Positions 23,990-32,118 of a stretch of DNA of 64,000 bases are shown in pieces. Each line of letters begins with the position of its first letter. Within the stretch, counting starts at the first letter, position 1. The notes under the pieces were generated by a model. It worked only from the letters and a program-made list of their open reading frames with translations. It did not search any database and was not told the origin of the DNA. The stretch is taken from assembly GCA_038330095.1 (NCBI GenBank), contig JBBQNQ010000004.1, positions 1 through 64,000 of the forward strand. The letters are read 5' to 3'. A program made the position numbers and the translations under genes. The DNA is from JBBPZA01 sp038330095. Its GTDB lineage: Bacteria; Actinomycetota; Thermoleophilia; Solirubrobacterales; Solirubrobacteraceae.

Positions 23990-24775
23990 CTAACCGTTGT
24001 CGTAAAGGTGAAAGCCCCTGCCGGCCTTGCGGCCGAGGGCCCCTTCGCCCGCCAGAGCGCGTACGCGCGCGGGTACAGGCTCGCCGAGGGTCTCGCCGAT
24101 CGCGACCGCCACGTCCAGGCCGACCAGGTCGAGCAAAGCGAGCGGGCCCATCGGATGTCCGGCGCCGAGCTCCATGCAGGTGTCGACGTCCTCGGGCTCC
24201 ATCCCGGTCTCCTCGAGCAGGCGCACCGCGGAGAACAGGTAGGGGAAGAGCAGCCGGTTGACCACGAAGCCCGGTACGTCGGGAACCTCGACCGCGGTCT
24301 TGCCCAGCGCGGCACACAAGGCGCGGGCTCGTCGGTGCGTGTCCTGCGAGGCGACCGGGAGGAAGGCGAGCTCCACCAGCTTCATCTTGGTCACCGGGTT
24401 GAAGACGTGCAGGCCGAGGAAGCGGTCGGGCCGTCCCGAGGCCCGCGCCAGCTCGCCCACCGACAGCGACGACGTGGTGGTGGCGAGGATCGCCTCGGGC
24501 GCGAGCCGCTCGCCCAGCTCGGCGAGCTGGCGAGCCTTGGCGCCGCTGTCCTCCACGATGGCCTCGACCACGAAGGTCGACGCGTCCAGGACGTCGAGCT
24601 CGGTGCTCACCCGCACGGCGGCCCCGTTGTCGCCCAGGCGCGCGAGCCTCTCGCTCGCCCTGCGCGCTGACGCGTCGCTCCGGACGCACAGCGCGACGTC
24701 GCCGGTGGGCGCCGCGACAGCGGCCAGTCCGCAGGCGATCGCGCCGCCGCCGACTACTCCCAGCCGTTCGACCAT
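23990..24775 (-). CDS. 3-hydroxyacyl-CoA dehydrogenase
   Basis: 261 residues, the single-domain form that oxidises 3-hydroxyacyl-CoA with NAD+ (beta-oxidation, or 3-hydroxybutyryl-CoA). It has the Rossmann start LGVVGGGAIACGLAAVA, the VVEAIVEDSGAK motif near 70, the catalytic His in FLGLHVFNPVTKMKLVEL near 118, VPDVPGFVVNRLLFPYL near 165, and AGHPMGPLALLDLVGLD near 205. ATG 24775 faces the thiolase gene with an 86-bp gap carrying a perfect inverted repeat, so the divergent pair is likely controlled together. Confidence 0.92.
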   Translation of the reverse strand: MVERLGVVGGGAIACGLAAVAAPTGDVALCVRSDASARRASERLARLGDNGAAVRVSTELDVLDASTFVVEAIVEDSGAKARQLAELGERLAPEAILATTTSSLSVGELARASGRPDRFLGLHVFNPVTKMKLVELAFLPVASQDTHRRARALCAALGKTAVEVPDVPGFVVNRLLFPYLFSAVRLLEETGMEPEDVDTCMELGAGHPMGPLALLDLVGLDVAVAIGETLGEPVPARVRALAGEGALGRKAGRGFHLYDNG

Positions 24776-24791
24776 CGTCCCTGAGGCCTGG

Positions 24792-24807
24792 TTGACTGAC
24801 CAGTCAA
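24792..24807. promoter_or_regulatory. Perfect 7-2-7 inverted repeat, probable TetR-family operator
   Basis: TTGACTG-AC-CAGTCAA lies 16 bp upstream of the hydroxyacyl-CoA dehydrogenase start and 54 bp upstream of the thiolase start. Fatty-acid degradation genes are commonly repressed by TetR-family regulators binding such palindromes and released by acyl-CoA. No TetR gene is in the window, so the regulator is inferred. Confidence 0.6.
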
Positions 24808-24861
24808 TGCGCGCGGTAGAGTAGTCGCTCCAAGCGACTTTGAGTCTGGAAGGGGTAGTAA

Positions 24862-26034
24862 ATGAGCGCAAACGCCGGCCGTGAGGTCGTCATCGTGGAA
24901 GCCGCCCGCACGCCGATCGGCCGCGGGCACAAGGAGAAGGGCTACTACAAGGACACGCACGCCAACGAGTTGCTCGGGCGCGCCTACACCGAGGTCATCG
25001 AGCGCGCGGGGATTCCCGCCGAGGCGGTCGAGGACGTCATCACGGGCTGCGTGCAGCAGTTCGGCGAGCAGGGCTTCAACGTGGGGCGCAACGCCTGGCT
25101 GCAGGCCGGTTTGCCCGTCGACACGCCGGCCACCACGGTCGACCGCCAGTGTGGCTCGGCCCAGCAAGCCGTCAACTTTGGGGCGGCACAGGTCGCGGCG
25201 GGCGTACATGACGTGGTGATCGGCTCCGGCGTCGAGCACATGGGCCACATCCCGATGGGGGTCAGCCTGGGCTGGAGCGACCAGGTGGGCGTTCCCTTCC
25301 CGCCCGAGCTTATGGAGCGCTACGACCTCGTGCCCCAGGGAATCAGCGCCGAGATGATCGCCGACAAGTGGGAGATCCCGCGCTCCGAGCTCGACGAGCT
25401 GGCCGTGCGCTCCCACCGCCTGGCCCACCAGGCGACCGAGGAGGGGCGCTTCGAGCGCGAGATGATTCCCTTCCAGGTCAACGGCTCGACCTACGTGACC
25501 GACCAGGGCATCCGCCCCGACACCAACCTGGAGACCCTCTCGCAGCTCAAGCCGGCCTTCAAGGAGGACGGCAAGGTCACGGCGGCCAACTCGTCGCAGA
25601 TCTCCGACGGCGCGGCGGCGGTGCTGCTGATGTCAGCGGACGCGGCGAAGGCGCACGGGCTCAAGCCGCGAGCTCGGGTCCTCGACCAGACGACGGTCGG
25701 CGTCGACCCCGTGATCATGCTCACCGGGCCGATTCCCGCGACCCGGAAGCTCCTCGAGCGCAACCGGATGACCATGGACGACATCGACCTCGTGGAGATC
25801 AACGAGGCCTTCGCGCCCGTCGTCGCCGCCTGGCGCCGCGAGCTCGAACCGGACATGGATCGCGTGAACGTCAACGGCGGGGCGATGGCCCTCGGCCACC
25901 CGCTCGGCTCCACCGGCGCGCGCCTGCTCACCACCCTCCTGCACGAGCTCGAGCGCTCGGACAAGGAGATCGGCCTGGTGACCATGTGCTGCGGCGGGGG
26001 CCTGGGGACCGGGACGATCATCCAGCGCGTCTGA
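24862..26034 (+). CDS. Acetyl-CoA acetyltransferase (thiolase)
   Basis: 390 residues of the thiolase family, cleaving 3-ketoacyl-CoA or condensing acetyl-CoA. The acyl-accepting Cys is in DRQCGSAQQAVNFGAAQVAA near residue 95, the catalytic His in GGAMALGHPLGSTGARL near 345, and the second Cys in VTMCCGGGLGTGTIIQRV near 378. The pentapeptide EINEAFAP near 312 is typical. ATG 24862 has GGAAGGGG 8-10 bases upstream. It is divergent from the 3-hydroxyacyl-CoA dehydrogenase, giving the last two steps of beta-oxidation side by side. Confidence 0.94.
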   Translation: MSANAGREVVIVEAARTPIGRGHKEKGYYKDTHANELLGRAYTEVIERAGIPAEAVEDVITGCVQQFGEQGFNVGRNAWLQAGLPVDTPATTVDRQCGSAQQAVNFGAAQVAAGVHDVVIGSGVEHMGHIPMGVSLGWSDQVGVPFPPELMERYDLVPQGISAEMIADKWEIPRSELDELAVRSHRLAHQATEEGRFEREMIPFQVNGSTYVTDQGIRPDTNLETLSQLKPAFKEDGKVTAANSSQISDGAAAVLLMSADAAKAHGLKPRARVLDQTTVGVDPVIMLTGPIPATRKLLERNRMTMDDIDLVEINEAFAPVVAAWRRELEPDMDRVNVNGGAMALGHPLGSTGARLLTTLLHELERSDKEIGLVTMCCGGGLGTGTIIQRV

Positions 26035-26070
26035 GCGCCGCGCAACCGCGGGCCCGGCCGCGCAAACTGC

Positions 26071-26111
26071 GACGCCGTTCAGGCCTCAGCCCCGCCCGCC
26101 GTTCAGGCCCT
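26071..26111 (-). repeat. Two reverse copies of the dispersed repeat core
   Basis: GACGCCGTTCAGGCCT (26071-26086) and GCCGTTCAGGCCCT (about 26098-26111) are reverse complements of the AGGCCTGAACGGCGTC arm seen at 18161 and 31935. They lie between the convergent thiolase and DUF192 genes. Confidence 0.6.
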
Positions 26112-26408
26112 AGACCCCGCTGCCGGACGCTCAACCACGGCGCTTGCGCGGCGGCAGCCGCGTACCCGCCAGGGGAGCACGTCGCGGTCGACGCGCAGCG
26201 TGCGACCATCGGCGTCGAGCCAGTGCAGGTCGAGCGGGAAGCGCATGCCGGCCGTGTGGACCGAGCGCGTCGCCGGCAGCAACAGAGCCACCCGCTCGCC
26301 CGGCTCGGCGAGCAGCGCGAGACCCAGCAGGCGGGCGCGGCAGCCGACCGCCACGCGCACGTCGGTGTCCGCGAGAGCGGGAAGACGGCGCAGGCGGTCG
26401 GGCAGCAT
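26103..26408 (-). CDS. DUF192 family protein
   Basis: 101 residues matching the DUF192 fold. The characteristic block RSVHTAGMRFPLDLHWLDAD near residue 48 precedes GRTLRVDRDVLPWRV. Upstream, a strand carries GCRARLLGLALLAEPGERVA. Members are small, often exported; this one has no clear signal peptide and is shorter than most at its C-terminus. Function unknown. It is convergent with thiolase and divergent from a lipoprotein gene. Confidence 0.75.
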   Translation of the reverse strand: MLPDRLRRLPALADTDVRVAVGCRARLLGLALLAEPGERVALLLPATRSVHTAGMRFPLDLHWLDADGRTLRVDRDVLPWRVRGCRRASAVVERPAAGSRA

Positions 26409-26495
26409 CCAACACCCATAGGCGCCGGCGGGTCATTTCCCGCCCCCCCCGCCGGTATGCTCGCCGCCCATTCGACCAGGAGGTCCGTTCGCTCC

Positions 26496-26903
26496 ATGTT
26501 CCGCGCCCGTGCAGTCATCGCCGTCCTCGTCGCCACGCTCGCCGTGGCCGTCACGGGATGCGGCGGCCAGTCCGACGAGGAGAAGGCCAAGTCGACGGTC
26601 CAGGACTATCTGACGGCGGTCTCCAAGGGCGACGGGAACAAAGCGTGCTCGCTGGTGACCGACGCGACCAAGAAGAAGATCGAGCAGAGCGCCAAGCGCT
26701 CGTGCCCGCAGACCTTCTCCAGCCTCAACCAGGGGCCGGGCAAAGCCGTGCTGCAGGCGTTCAAGCAGGCCAAGGTCGAGAACGTGAAGGTCAACGGCGA
26801 CAAGGCGACCGCTGACATCAAGCTCAAGCAGCTCAGCCAGAAGACCAACCTCCGCAAGGAGGGAGGAGACTGGAAGCTCGAGTCGACCGGCCTCGCGGGC
26901 TGA
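26496..26903 (+). CDS. Small lipoprotein of unknown function (NTF2-like tail)
   Basis: 135 residues. A signal peptide with lipobox AVTGCGG sets the lipidated Cys at about residue 23. The mature part (DEEKAKSTVQDYLTAVSKGD, KACSLVTDATKKKIEQSAKR, ..VNGDKATADIKL, GGDWKLESTGLAG) resembles the NTF2/DUF4878-type fold common in actinobacterial lipoproteins. AGGAGG lies about a dozen bases upstream of ATG 26496. Probably an envelope protein with a binding or scaffold role; no function can be assigned. Confidence 0.78.
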   Translation: MFRARAVIAVLVATLAVAVTGCGGQSDEEKAKSTVQDYLTAVSKGDGNKACSLVTDATKKKIEQSAKRSCPQTFSSLNQGPGKAVLQAFKQAKVENVKVNGDKATADIKLKQLSQKTNLRKEGGDWKLESTGLAG

Positions 26904-27011
26904 TAGCCCGTACGCGCCGACTTCGCGCCGCCGGCTGATCCGGGGGCGCGGACGCTGCGCTAGCCCTCCTTAGACCAGGGGCATCCCGTCCCGACATCGA
27001 GGAGGAACCGC

Positions 27012-27761
27012 ATGACTGAAGCTCTCAACGGCGTCTATCAGGCCATCGACGACCAGCACGCCGACAAGTCGGCTGCCACCCGCCGCCAGGTCGTCGCCGG
27101 AGCCGCCGCGGCCGTCGGCGGCATCGCCGCACTCTCACTGCCCGAGATCGCAGCGGCAGAGCACAACACCGACGTCCCGACGCTCTTCAACATCGCCGCC
27201 ACGGCGGAGGTGCTGGCCACGATCGTCAACACCGTCGGCCCCGAGAAGATCACGTTCTCCGACCCCGTCACCAAGACCAACATCAACGCGGCCGCGCGCG
27301 AGGAGCTCATCCACTACCAGGTGCTGACTTCCAGCGGCGTGGGCGGCAAGGAGCTGACCAAGAAGATCTGGATCCCCGACGCCGTGTTCGCGAACGAGAC
27401 GAACCTGCTCAACACGCTCGTGGTCGGCGATCAGATCTTCGTCAACGCCTACATGATCGGCACGACGACGTTCGCGACCAAGAACAATCGCAACCCCAAG
27501 CTCGCGCGCATCACGTCGGAGTTCATGGGCACCGAGGCCGTGCACCGGGCGCTGGCGCGCCAGTCGCTGGGCAAGCTCGGCAACGACCGCGTGTTCATGC
27601 ATTATCGCTTCACCCGCATCGAGGACGCGGTCACCAAGCTCAAGGGCGCCGGCTTCGGCTTCGGCGAGATGGGCAAGACGCCGGGGGCGTTCTACGACTT
27701 CGACGCGGTCAGCGCGCGGACGCCGAACCCGCCGGGCCTGAACACGCTGGCACCGAGGTAG
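27012..27761 (+). CDS. Exported ferritin-like domain protein (Tat signal)
   Basis: 249 residues. GAGGAGG is seven bases upstream of ATG 27012. A twin-arginine signal (ATRRQVVAGAAAAVGGIAAL) spans about residues 22-42 and ends near EIAAAEHN. The mature part is helical and fits the ferritin-like DUF4439/Dessication-protein group: AREELIHYQVL near 97 carries one Glu/His pair and FMGTEAVHRALARQSL near 173 the second, spaced as for a di-metal site. Related proteins are linked to oxidative or desiccation stress. It abuts xseB (convergent stop to stop). Confidence 0.78.
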   Translation: MTEALNGVYQAIDDQHADKSAATRRQVVAGAAAAVGGIAALSLPEIAAAEHNTDVPTLFNIAATAEVLATIVNTVGPEKITFSDPVTKTNINAAAREELIHYQVLTSSGVGGKELTKKIWIPDAVFANETNLLNTLVVGDQIFVNAYMIGTTTFATKNNRNPKLARITSEFMGTEAVHRALARQSLGKLGNDRVFMHYRFTRIEDAVTKLKGAGFGFGEMGKTPGAFYDFDAVSARTPNPPGLNTLAPR

Positions 27762-28025
27762 TCAGCGCTCGGGAGTGGGCGGCGCGTCGCCCGACGGCGC
27801 GCCGCGCCCGCCCTCGAGCCGCGCGACGAGCTCGTCGAGCTCCAGCTCCTCCAGCCCGCGGCCGACGGCCTCGAGCTCGCCTGCGCAGTACTCCACGAGG
27901 TCACGGCCTTCGCGTACGAGCTCGAGCGTCTCGCGCAGGCCTGCCTCGCCCGAGTCCAGCCGGCGGATGATGGCCTCGATCCGGGCAGCGGCCTGCTCGT
28001 AGGTGGGCTCGGGCTCGGTGCTCAC
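27762..28025 (-). CDS. xseB: Exodeoxyribonuclease VII small subunit
   Basis: 87 residues, slightly longer than usual because of a Pro/Gly-rich tail. The helical-hairpin core TYEQAAARIEAIIRRLDSGE, then LRETLELVREGRDLVEYCAG, is the XseB signature. Together with XseA it degrades single-stranded DNA. GTG 28025 overlaps the xseA stop as GTGA, and XseB is normally made in several copies per XseA. Last gene of a four-gene chain on this strand. Confidence 0.92.
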   Translation of the reverse strand: MSTEPEPTYEQAAARIEAIIRRLDSGEAGLRETLELVREGRDLVEYCAGELEAVGRGLEELELDELVARLEGGRGAPSGDAPPTPER

Positions 28026-29590
28026 CGCTGCTCCCCGTGGCCGGGGTCTGCGCGCAGCGGACCGGCCGGCAGGTCGTCGAGGGCCAGCGCCTGCTGCTCG
28101 CCCTGCGCCGCGGCCGGGGCGCCCCGTGGGCGCTCCACGCGCACCGGGACGCGCCCGTCGTGGAAGCGCACGCGCAGCCGCCCTGCGGCACGTGCTGCGG
28201 GGTCCCCGGTGATGAGCTCGCCGCGGGTGTCCTCGACGAGCGCGTAGCCGCGCTCGAGCGTGCGCTCGGGATCGTGGGCGGCGAGCGCGAGGCCGAGGCG
28301 CTCGAGGTCGCGACGGCGACGCTCCGCGGTCGCCGGCGCAGCGCGGCGCAACCCGGTGGCGGCTTCGTGCAGGGCGACCTCGCCGCGGGCGTGGGCGACC
28401 ACCGCCGACTGGGACTTGCGCGAGACCACGAGCAGCCGCCGGGCGCTGCGCTCGCGCTCCTCGGCCAGCCCGCGCCGCGCGCTGGCGCGAAGCTCGCGAA
28501 GCTGCTGGCGAAGGGTGCGGCGGTGGCGCGCGACGTGCTCGGCCGGCGCTCGGGTCATGGCCGCGAGCGCCCTGGCCCGCACGATCACAGCGCGCCGGCC
28601 CTCTAGGCGCAGGTGGTCCGCGCACGCCGCGAGCGACGCTCGCGCCTGCTCGCAGTGCAGCGGCACGGCAGCCTCGGCGGCATGGGTGGGGGTCGAGCAC
28701 GACACGGCGGCGACGTCGTCGAGCAGCGTGCGGTCGGTGTGGTGGCCGATGGAGGCGATCACCGGCACCCGGAGCATCGCCACCGTTCGGCACAGCGTCT
28801 CGTCGCAGAACGCGAAGAGGTCGGCGAGCGAGCCGCCGCCGCGGGCCACGACGACCACGTCGACCTCCTCAAGCGCCGCGAGCTCGCGCAGCGCCGCCGC
28901 GATCCGCGGTGCGGCGTGGCGGTCCTGCACGGGGGCGAAGGCCCAGACGATCCGGCCGGCCCACCCGCGGCGGCGAAGGCCGGCGAGAACGTCGTCGCGC
29001 GCCTTGCCGCCGCGGCCGCTGATCACACCGATCGTCTTGGGCACGGCGGGGCGAGGCAGTCGCTTCTGGGGCGCGAACAGGCCCTCGGCGTCGAGCAGCT
29101 TGCGCAGCCGGTCGAGCTGGGCGAGGAGGTCGCCCTCCCCGGCCACCCTCAGGGTGCGGACGGCGAAGCTGAACGCGGGCGAGGAGGTGGCCGAGCCGGG
29201 GTAGTAGTCGGGGCCGCCCGCGACCACCACCTGCGCGCCGTCGCCGAGCGACCCGGGCGCCAGGCCCAGGGCGTCCCAGTCGTCGCGCCACATCGAGCAC
29301 GGCATCGCCCCTCGGGCGTCGCGCAGCTCGAAGTAGACCTTCGCCCGTCCGCCGTCGCGCAGATTGACGACCTCTCCGAAGAGCTGCACCCGTGGCCGGT
29401 CGCGCAGGCCGTCGCGCAGCCGCACGGCGTATGCGCCGACGGGAAACGGCCCCGGCAGGCCACTGCCCTCGATGCCGGCCGGCCGGTCCTCGGCAGCTCC
29501 CGCGAGCCGCCCCAGCGCCGACGCCTCGTCGGCCGAGGCCGCCGCCGAGCCGAGCGAGCGATCCTCGCCCCGGTCGGCCGCCGCGCTCAC
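28022..29590 (-). CDS. xseA: Exodeoxyribonuclease VII large subunit
   Basis: 522 residues. The N-terminal OB fold (FGEVVNLRDGGRAKVYFELR, MPCSMWRDDWDAL) binds single-stranded DNA. The catalytic core carries IGVISGRGGKARDDVL near 190, VVVVARGGGSLADLFAFCDE near 250, VIASIGHHTDRTLLDDVA near 285 and STPTHAAEAAVP near 305. A long coiled-coil region precedes the closing LERGYALVED. A Gly/Ala-rich 45-residue N-terminal extension precedes the OB fold. GTG 29590 overlaps the upstream stop as GTGA. Confidence 0.95.
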   Translation of the reverse strand: MSAAADRGEDRSLGSAAASADEASALGRLAGAAEDRPAGIEGSGLPGPFPVGAYAVRLRDGLRDRPRVQLFGEVVNLRDGGRAKVYFELRDARGAMPCSMWRDDWDALGLAPGSLGDGAQVVVAGGPDYYPGSATSSPAFSFAVRTLRVAGEGDLLAQLDRLRKLLDAEGLFAPQKRLPRPAVPKTIGVISGRGGKARDDVLAGLRRRGWAGRIVWAFAPVQDRHAAPRIAAALRELAALEEVDVVVVARGGGSLADLFAFCDETLCRTVAMLRVPVIASIGHHTDRTLLDDVAAVSCSTPTHAAEAAVPLHCEQARASLAACADHLRLEGRRAVIVRARALAAMTRAPAEHVARHRRTLRQQLRELRASARRGLAEERERSARRLLVVSRKSQSAVVAHARGEVALHEAATGLRRAAPATAERRRRDLERLGLALAAHDPERTLERGYALVEDTRGELITGDPAARAAGRLRVRFHDGRVPVRVERPRGAPAAAQGEQQALALDDLPAGPLRADPGHGEQR

Positions 29591-29895
29591 TGCACCTCGG
29601 GCGCCCGGACGAGTCCCAGCTCGGTGGACTTGAGCGGTTCGAGGTCGTCCTCGCCCTCGGGGGCTACGGGGCCGCGGGTCTCGCTGCCGCGCGCGATCCG
29701 CTCGAGGCGGGCGATCTCACGCTCTCCCTCGACGCGCGCGGGATGGCCCTCGGGCAGCGTGCGGATCAGCGTGCGGATGCGGTTGCGCAGCTGCAGCGCG
29801 AAGTGCGGGGTCGACGCGCCCATGAGCTGGCGGACCTCCTCGACGGTTGGCTCGTGGTCGGAGGCCAGGCGCTCGGGATGCTCGAACTCGCTCAC
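29587..29895 (-). CDS. Unknown 102-residue acidic helical protein in the xse operon
   Basis: GTG 29895 overlaps the stop of the lipoprotein gene (GTGA), with GGGAGG just upstream. The centre is a predicted helix EEVRQLMGASTPHFALQLRN, then RIRTLIRTLPEGHPARVEGE, then REIARLERIARG; both ends are acidic and low-complexity. No signal peptide or membrane helix. I do not recognise the family. It sits between an envelope lipoprotein and the ExoVII subunits and is translationally coupled to both, so it is probably a real gene. Confidence 0.7.
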   Translation of the reverse strand: MSEFEHPERLASDHEPTVEEVRQLMGASTPHFALQLRNRIRTLIRTLPEGHPARVEGEREIARLERIARGSETRGPVAPEGEDDLEPLKSTELGLVRAPEVQ

Positions 29896-31100
29896 CCTCC
29901 CGGTCCTCCACTGCCGCTCCCGCCCGTGTCGCGGCTCACCGGAAGGATCTCGAGCAGGCTGTCGATCCGCGCCTGGACGCTGGCCGACATGGTCTGCTCG
30001 TCGCCGATGATCCAGCCGTGGTTGTAGGCGCCGCGCACGGGATCGCGATCGTAGCCCGGCTGGATGTCGAGCAGGTAGTCCTCCACCGCGCGGGGCAGGA
30101 GCTTGGGCTGGTCCACGAGCAGCAGCGGGCCGTAGCTTCCGCTGGTCGACAGCGGCGACGCGGCCGCCGCATCGAGCGGCCGCTTCTGGCTCGCGAAGAC
30201 CAGGCCGTGGCCGGGGTCGACGACCCCCCATCCGAAGGAGCCGTTCGTATAGCGCGCGAAGGCGATCGCGTTGTTGACCGGATCGGCGGCCGCTATGCGC
30301 ATGACCTTCCCGAGCCCCTGGAGCTCCTTGGCGACCGACTTGGGTATCACCGACGTGGGCCCGAGGATGAAGATGTTGGGCTTGTCGTGACTCATGAGCG
30401 CCGCGCGCGTATCGGGCGGCACTCCCTGACGGGTGACGAAGAGGACGGGATCGCCGGCCTTTGCGGCCCACGCGGCCGCCGGCATCGCGAACTCCGGACG
30501 CTCGGAGCTGGTGACGACGACGTTGGCGCTCGGCTTCCCGGCGGCGACGGTCCTGAAGCGGTCGACCGCGCGGCCCAGGGCGAAGGGGTTGGCGCCGACC
30601 AGACGCACGCTCTTGACGTCCTTGGGCCCGGTGGCGTCGCCGATGCGGATGACCTTCGCTCCCTTGGCGGCGACCGCCGTGCCGCGGGGGTCGAGCGCCG
30701 ACAGCGCCGACTTGGTCGCCTCGGGGACGTTGGAGCCGTCGGTGAGCAGGGTGGGCGCGCGCAGCGGCTTGGCCATGAGCACCGCGGCCAGGATCCCGGC
30801 CTGCCAGTCGTTCTTGTCCACGAGCGCCACGGCAGGCGGGCGCGTCTCGGGATTGGCGCCCGGGAAGACCGCCTGGGCCACGGCGGCCGCGTCGGCGATC
30901 GAGTCTCCGCCGCCCACGCGCGTCGTGTTCTTGGTCGCGAAGACCGGGAAGCCGAGCCGCTCGGCGGCCTTCGGTTGCTTGCCCTGCTGGCCGAGAACGG
31001 GCCGCTCGACGGTCTGGGTATCCGTCGTATTCGACCCGCAGGCCGTGAAGCCGACCGTCATGGCGCAGGCGAGGGCAGCGATGGGGCGGGTCCCCCGCAT
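29892..31100 (-). CDS. Lipoprotein with cell-wall-binding repeat 2 (CWB2-like) domains
   Basis: 402 residues from ATG 31100. A signal peptide with lipobox GFTACGS gives a lipidated Cys near residue 21. The mature part has repeated Rossmann-like CWB2 units: RVGGGDSIADAAAVAQAVFP near 62, ALVDKNDWQAGILAAVLM near 92, PTLLTDGSNVPEATKSAL near 118, VIRIGDATGPKDVKSVRLVG near 150, VVVTSSERPEFAMPAAAWAA, and PNIFILGPTSVIPKSVAKEL. CWB2 repeats bind anionic wall polymers in Firmicutes. MPPLW at 31124 is an alternative start. First gene of the chain leading to xseAB. Confidence 0.8.
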   Translation of the reverse strand: MRGTRPIAALACAMTVGFTACGSNTTDTQTVERPVLGQQGKQPKAAERLGFPVFATKNTTRVGGGDSIADAAAVAQAVFPGANPETRPPAVALVDKNDWQAGILAAVLMAKPLRAPTLLTDGSNVPEATKSALSALDPRGTAVAAKGAKVIRIGDATGPKDVKSVRLVGANPFALGRAVDRFRTVAAGKPSANVVVTSSERPEFAMPAAAWAAKAGDPVLFVTRQGVPPDTRAALMSHDKPNIFILGPTSVIPKSVAKELQGLGKVMRIAAADPVNNAIAFARYTNGSFGWGVVDPGHGLVFASQKRPLDAAAASPLSTSGSYGPLLLVDQPKLLPRAVEDYLLDIQPGYDRDPVRGAYNHGWIIGDEQTMSASVQARIDSLLEILPVSRDTGGSGSGGPGG

Positions 31101-31186
31101 GGCGGCGGACCATAGCGGGGGCACGCCGCGGGCCGCGCCGCTGCTCCGTGAAACTTTTCGCCCGGACGTCTGTTAATGTCCTCCAT

Positions 31187-31322
31187 CGCCGAATCCCCGG
31201 GGAAACCCTGGGGACCGGGGGACCCACTAGCAGTCTTGGGGCTAACTCCACGAATGATCCGTGGAGGGCGCCGGCTCTTTCCGCGCCAGCCCGTCAGCTA
31301 ACCCCGGAGGCCTACGAAAGAG
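31187..31322 (+). ncRNA. Cyclic di-AMP riboswitch (ydaO/yuaA leader type)
   Basis: The 230-bp leader before the NlpC/P60 gene carries the conserved blocks of this aptamer: CCGGGGAAACCCTGGGGACC, then GGGGGACCCA (31216-31225), TTGGGGCTAA (31235-31244), a hairpin CTCCACGAATGATCCGTGGAG (31247-31267), and the closing CCCGTCAGCTAACCCCGGAGGCC near 31290-31312. In actinobacteria this class precedes genes for cell-wall hydrolases (Rpf, NlpC/P60), as here. High c-di-AMP usually turns expression off. The boundaries are approximate. Confidence 0.85.
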
Positions 31323-31330
31323 GTTTCGCC

Positions 31331-31894
31331 GTGCGTAAGCTGACTGTGGTTCTCTCCGTCGCAACAGTGCTCGCACTGCCCGCGAGCTCCGCGTTCGCCG
31401 GCACCGGGGGAAGCGGCTACTCGCCGACGGCAGTCTCGAAGTCCTCGACCAAGCCGGTCGTCGCTGGTAACCGCGCGAAGCTGATGCGCAACGGGCTCGC
31501 CGCCGCACCGGCCAACGCGCCGAAGAGGGTGCAGCGCATGATCTGGGCGGCCAACAAGATCCAGAACAAGCCCTACGTGTACGGCGGCGGTCACGGCACC
31601 TTCCCGAAGGACTCCGGTTACGACTGCTCGGGCATGGTCTCCTACGCGCTCTACTACGGCAAGATCCTCGACGGCGACCCGCGCGACGCCGTCGGGTTCT
31701 ACACCTGGGGCCGGGGCGGCAAGGGCCGCTGGGCGACGGTCTACGCCAACGGCAGCCACGCTTTCATGGTGATCGCCGGCCTGCGCCTCGACACGAGCCG
31801 CATGGGCGACACCAACGGCGAGAGCGGCCCCCGGTGGCGCAAGACGCTGCGAGACACGAGCCCCTTCCGGATGCGCCACTGGCGCGGCCTGTAA
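31331..31894 (+). CDS. Secreted NlpC/P60-like peptidoglycan hydrolase
   Basis: 187 residues from GTG 31331, with GAAAGAGG 5-6 bases upstream. A signal peptide (LTVVLSVATVLALPASSAFA) is followed by a low-complexity linker and a catalytic domain: PYVYGGGHGTFPKDSGYDCS, where the Cys of DCSG is the nucleophile, and GSHAFMVIAGLRLDTS with the catalytic His. It probably cuts peptide stems of the wall. The domain is somewhat short compared with full NlpC/P60 enzymes. The c-di-AMP riboswitch in its leader ties it to turgor or wall control. Confidence 0.9.
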   Translation: MRKLTVVLSVATVLALPASSAFAGTGGSGYSPTAVSKSSTKPVVAGNRAKLMRNGLAAAPANAPKRVQRMIWAANKIQNKPYVYGGGHGTFPKDSGYDCSGMVSYALYYGKILDGDPRDAVGFYTWGRGGKGRWATVYANGSHAFMVIAGLRLDTSRMGDTNGESGPRWRKTLRDTSPFRMRHWRGL

Positions 31895-32002
31895 GGCCGC
31901 GGACGCCGGGCCGCGGCCTCCTTCGTCGCGCCACGGAAGGCCTGAACGGCATCGGGCGAGGGGGTGAAGGGATCGGCGCCGGCGGTGAGGCGGGCGGCGT
32001 CG

Positions 32003-32047
32003 CGAGACTGACGTTGAGCCCCTATGACGGGCACAACTGCAGTCTCG
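32003..32047. repeat. 45-nt conserved hairpin, copy 2
   Basis: Outer stem CGAGACTG/CAGTCTCG (8 bp); inner stem GTTGAGCCC/GGGCACAAC (mismatch at one pair) with loop CTATGAC. Confidence 0.7.
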
Positions 32048-32073
32048 TCCGGCTCCTACTCCGCCTTCGCTTC

Positions 32074-32118
32074 CGAGACTGACATTTGGCCCCTATGAGG
32101 GGCTCAACTGCGCTCTCG
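32074..32118. repeat. 45-nt conserved hairpin, copy 3
   Basis: Outer stem CGAGA/TCTCG; inner stem GCCCC/GGGGC with loop TATGA; conserved CAACTGC on the right. Separated from copy 2 by 26 bp. Confidence 0.7.

Noticed and set aside
24027..24824. Forward open frames opposite the hydroxyacyl-CoA dehydrogenase
   Set aside because: Antisense shadows; the reverse frame has the NAD loop and catalytic His motif.
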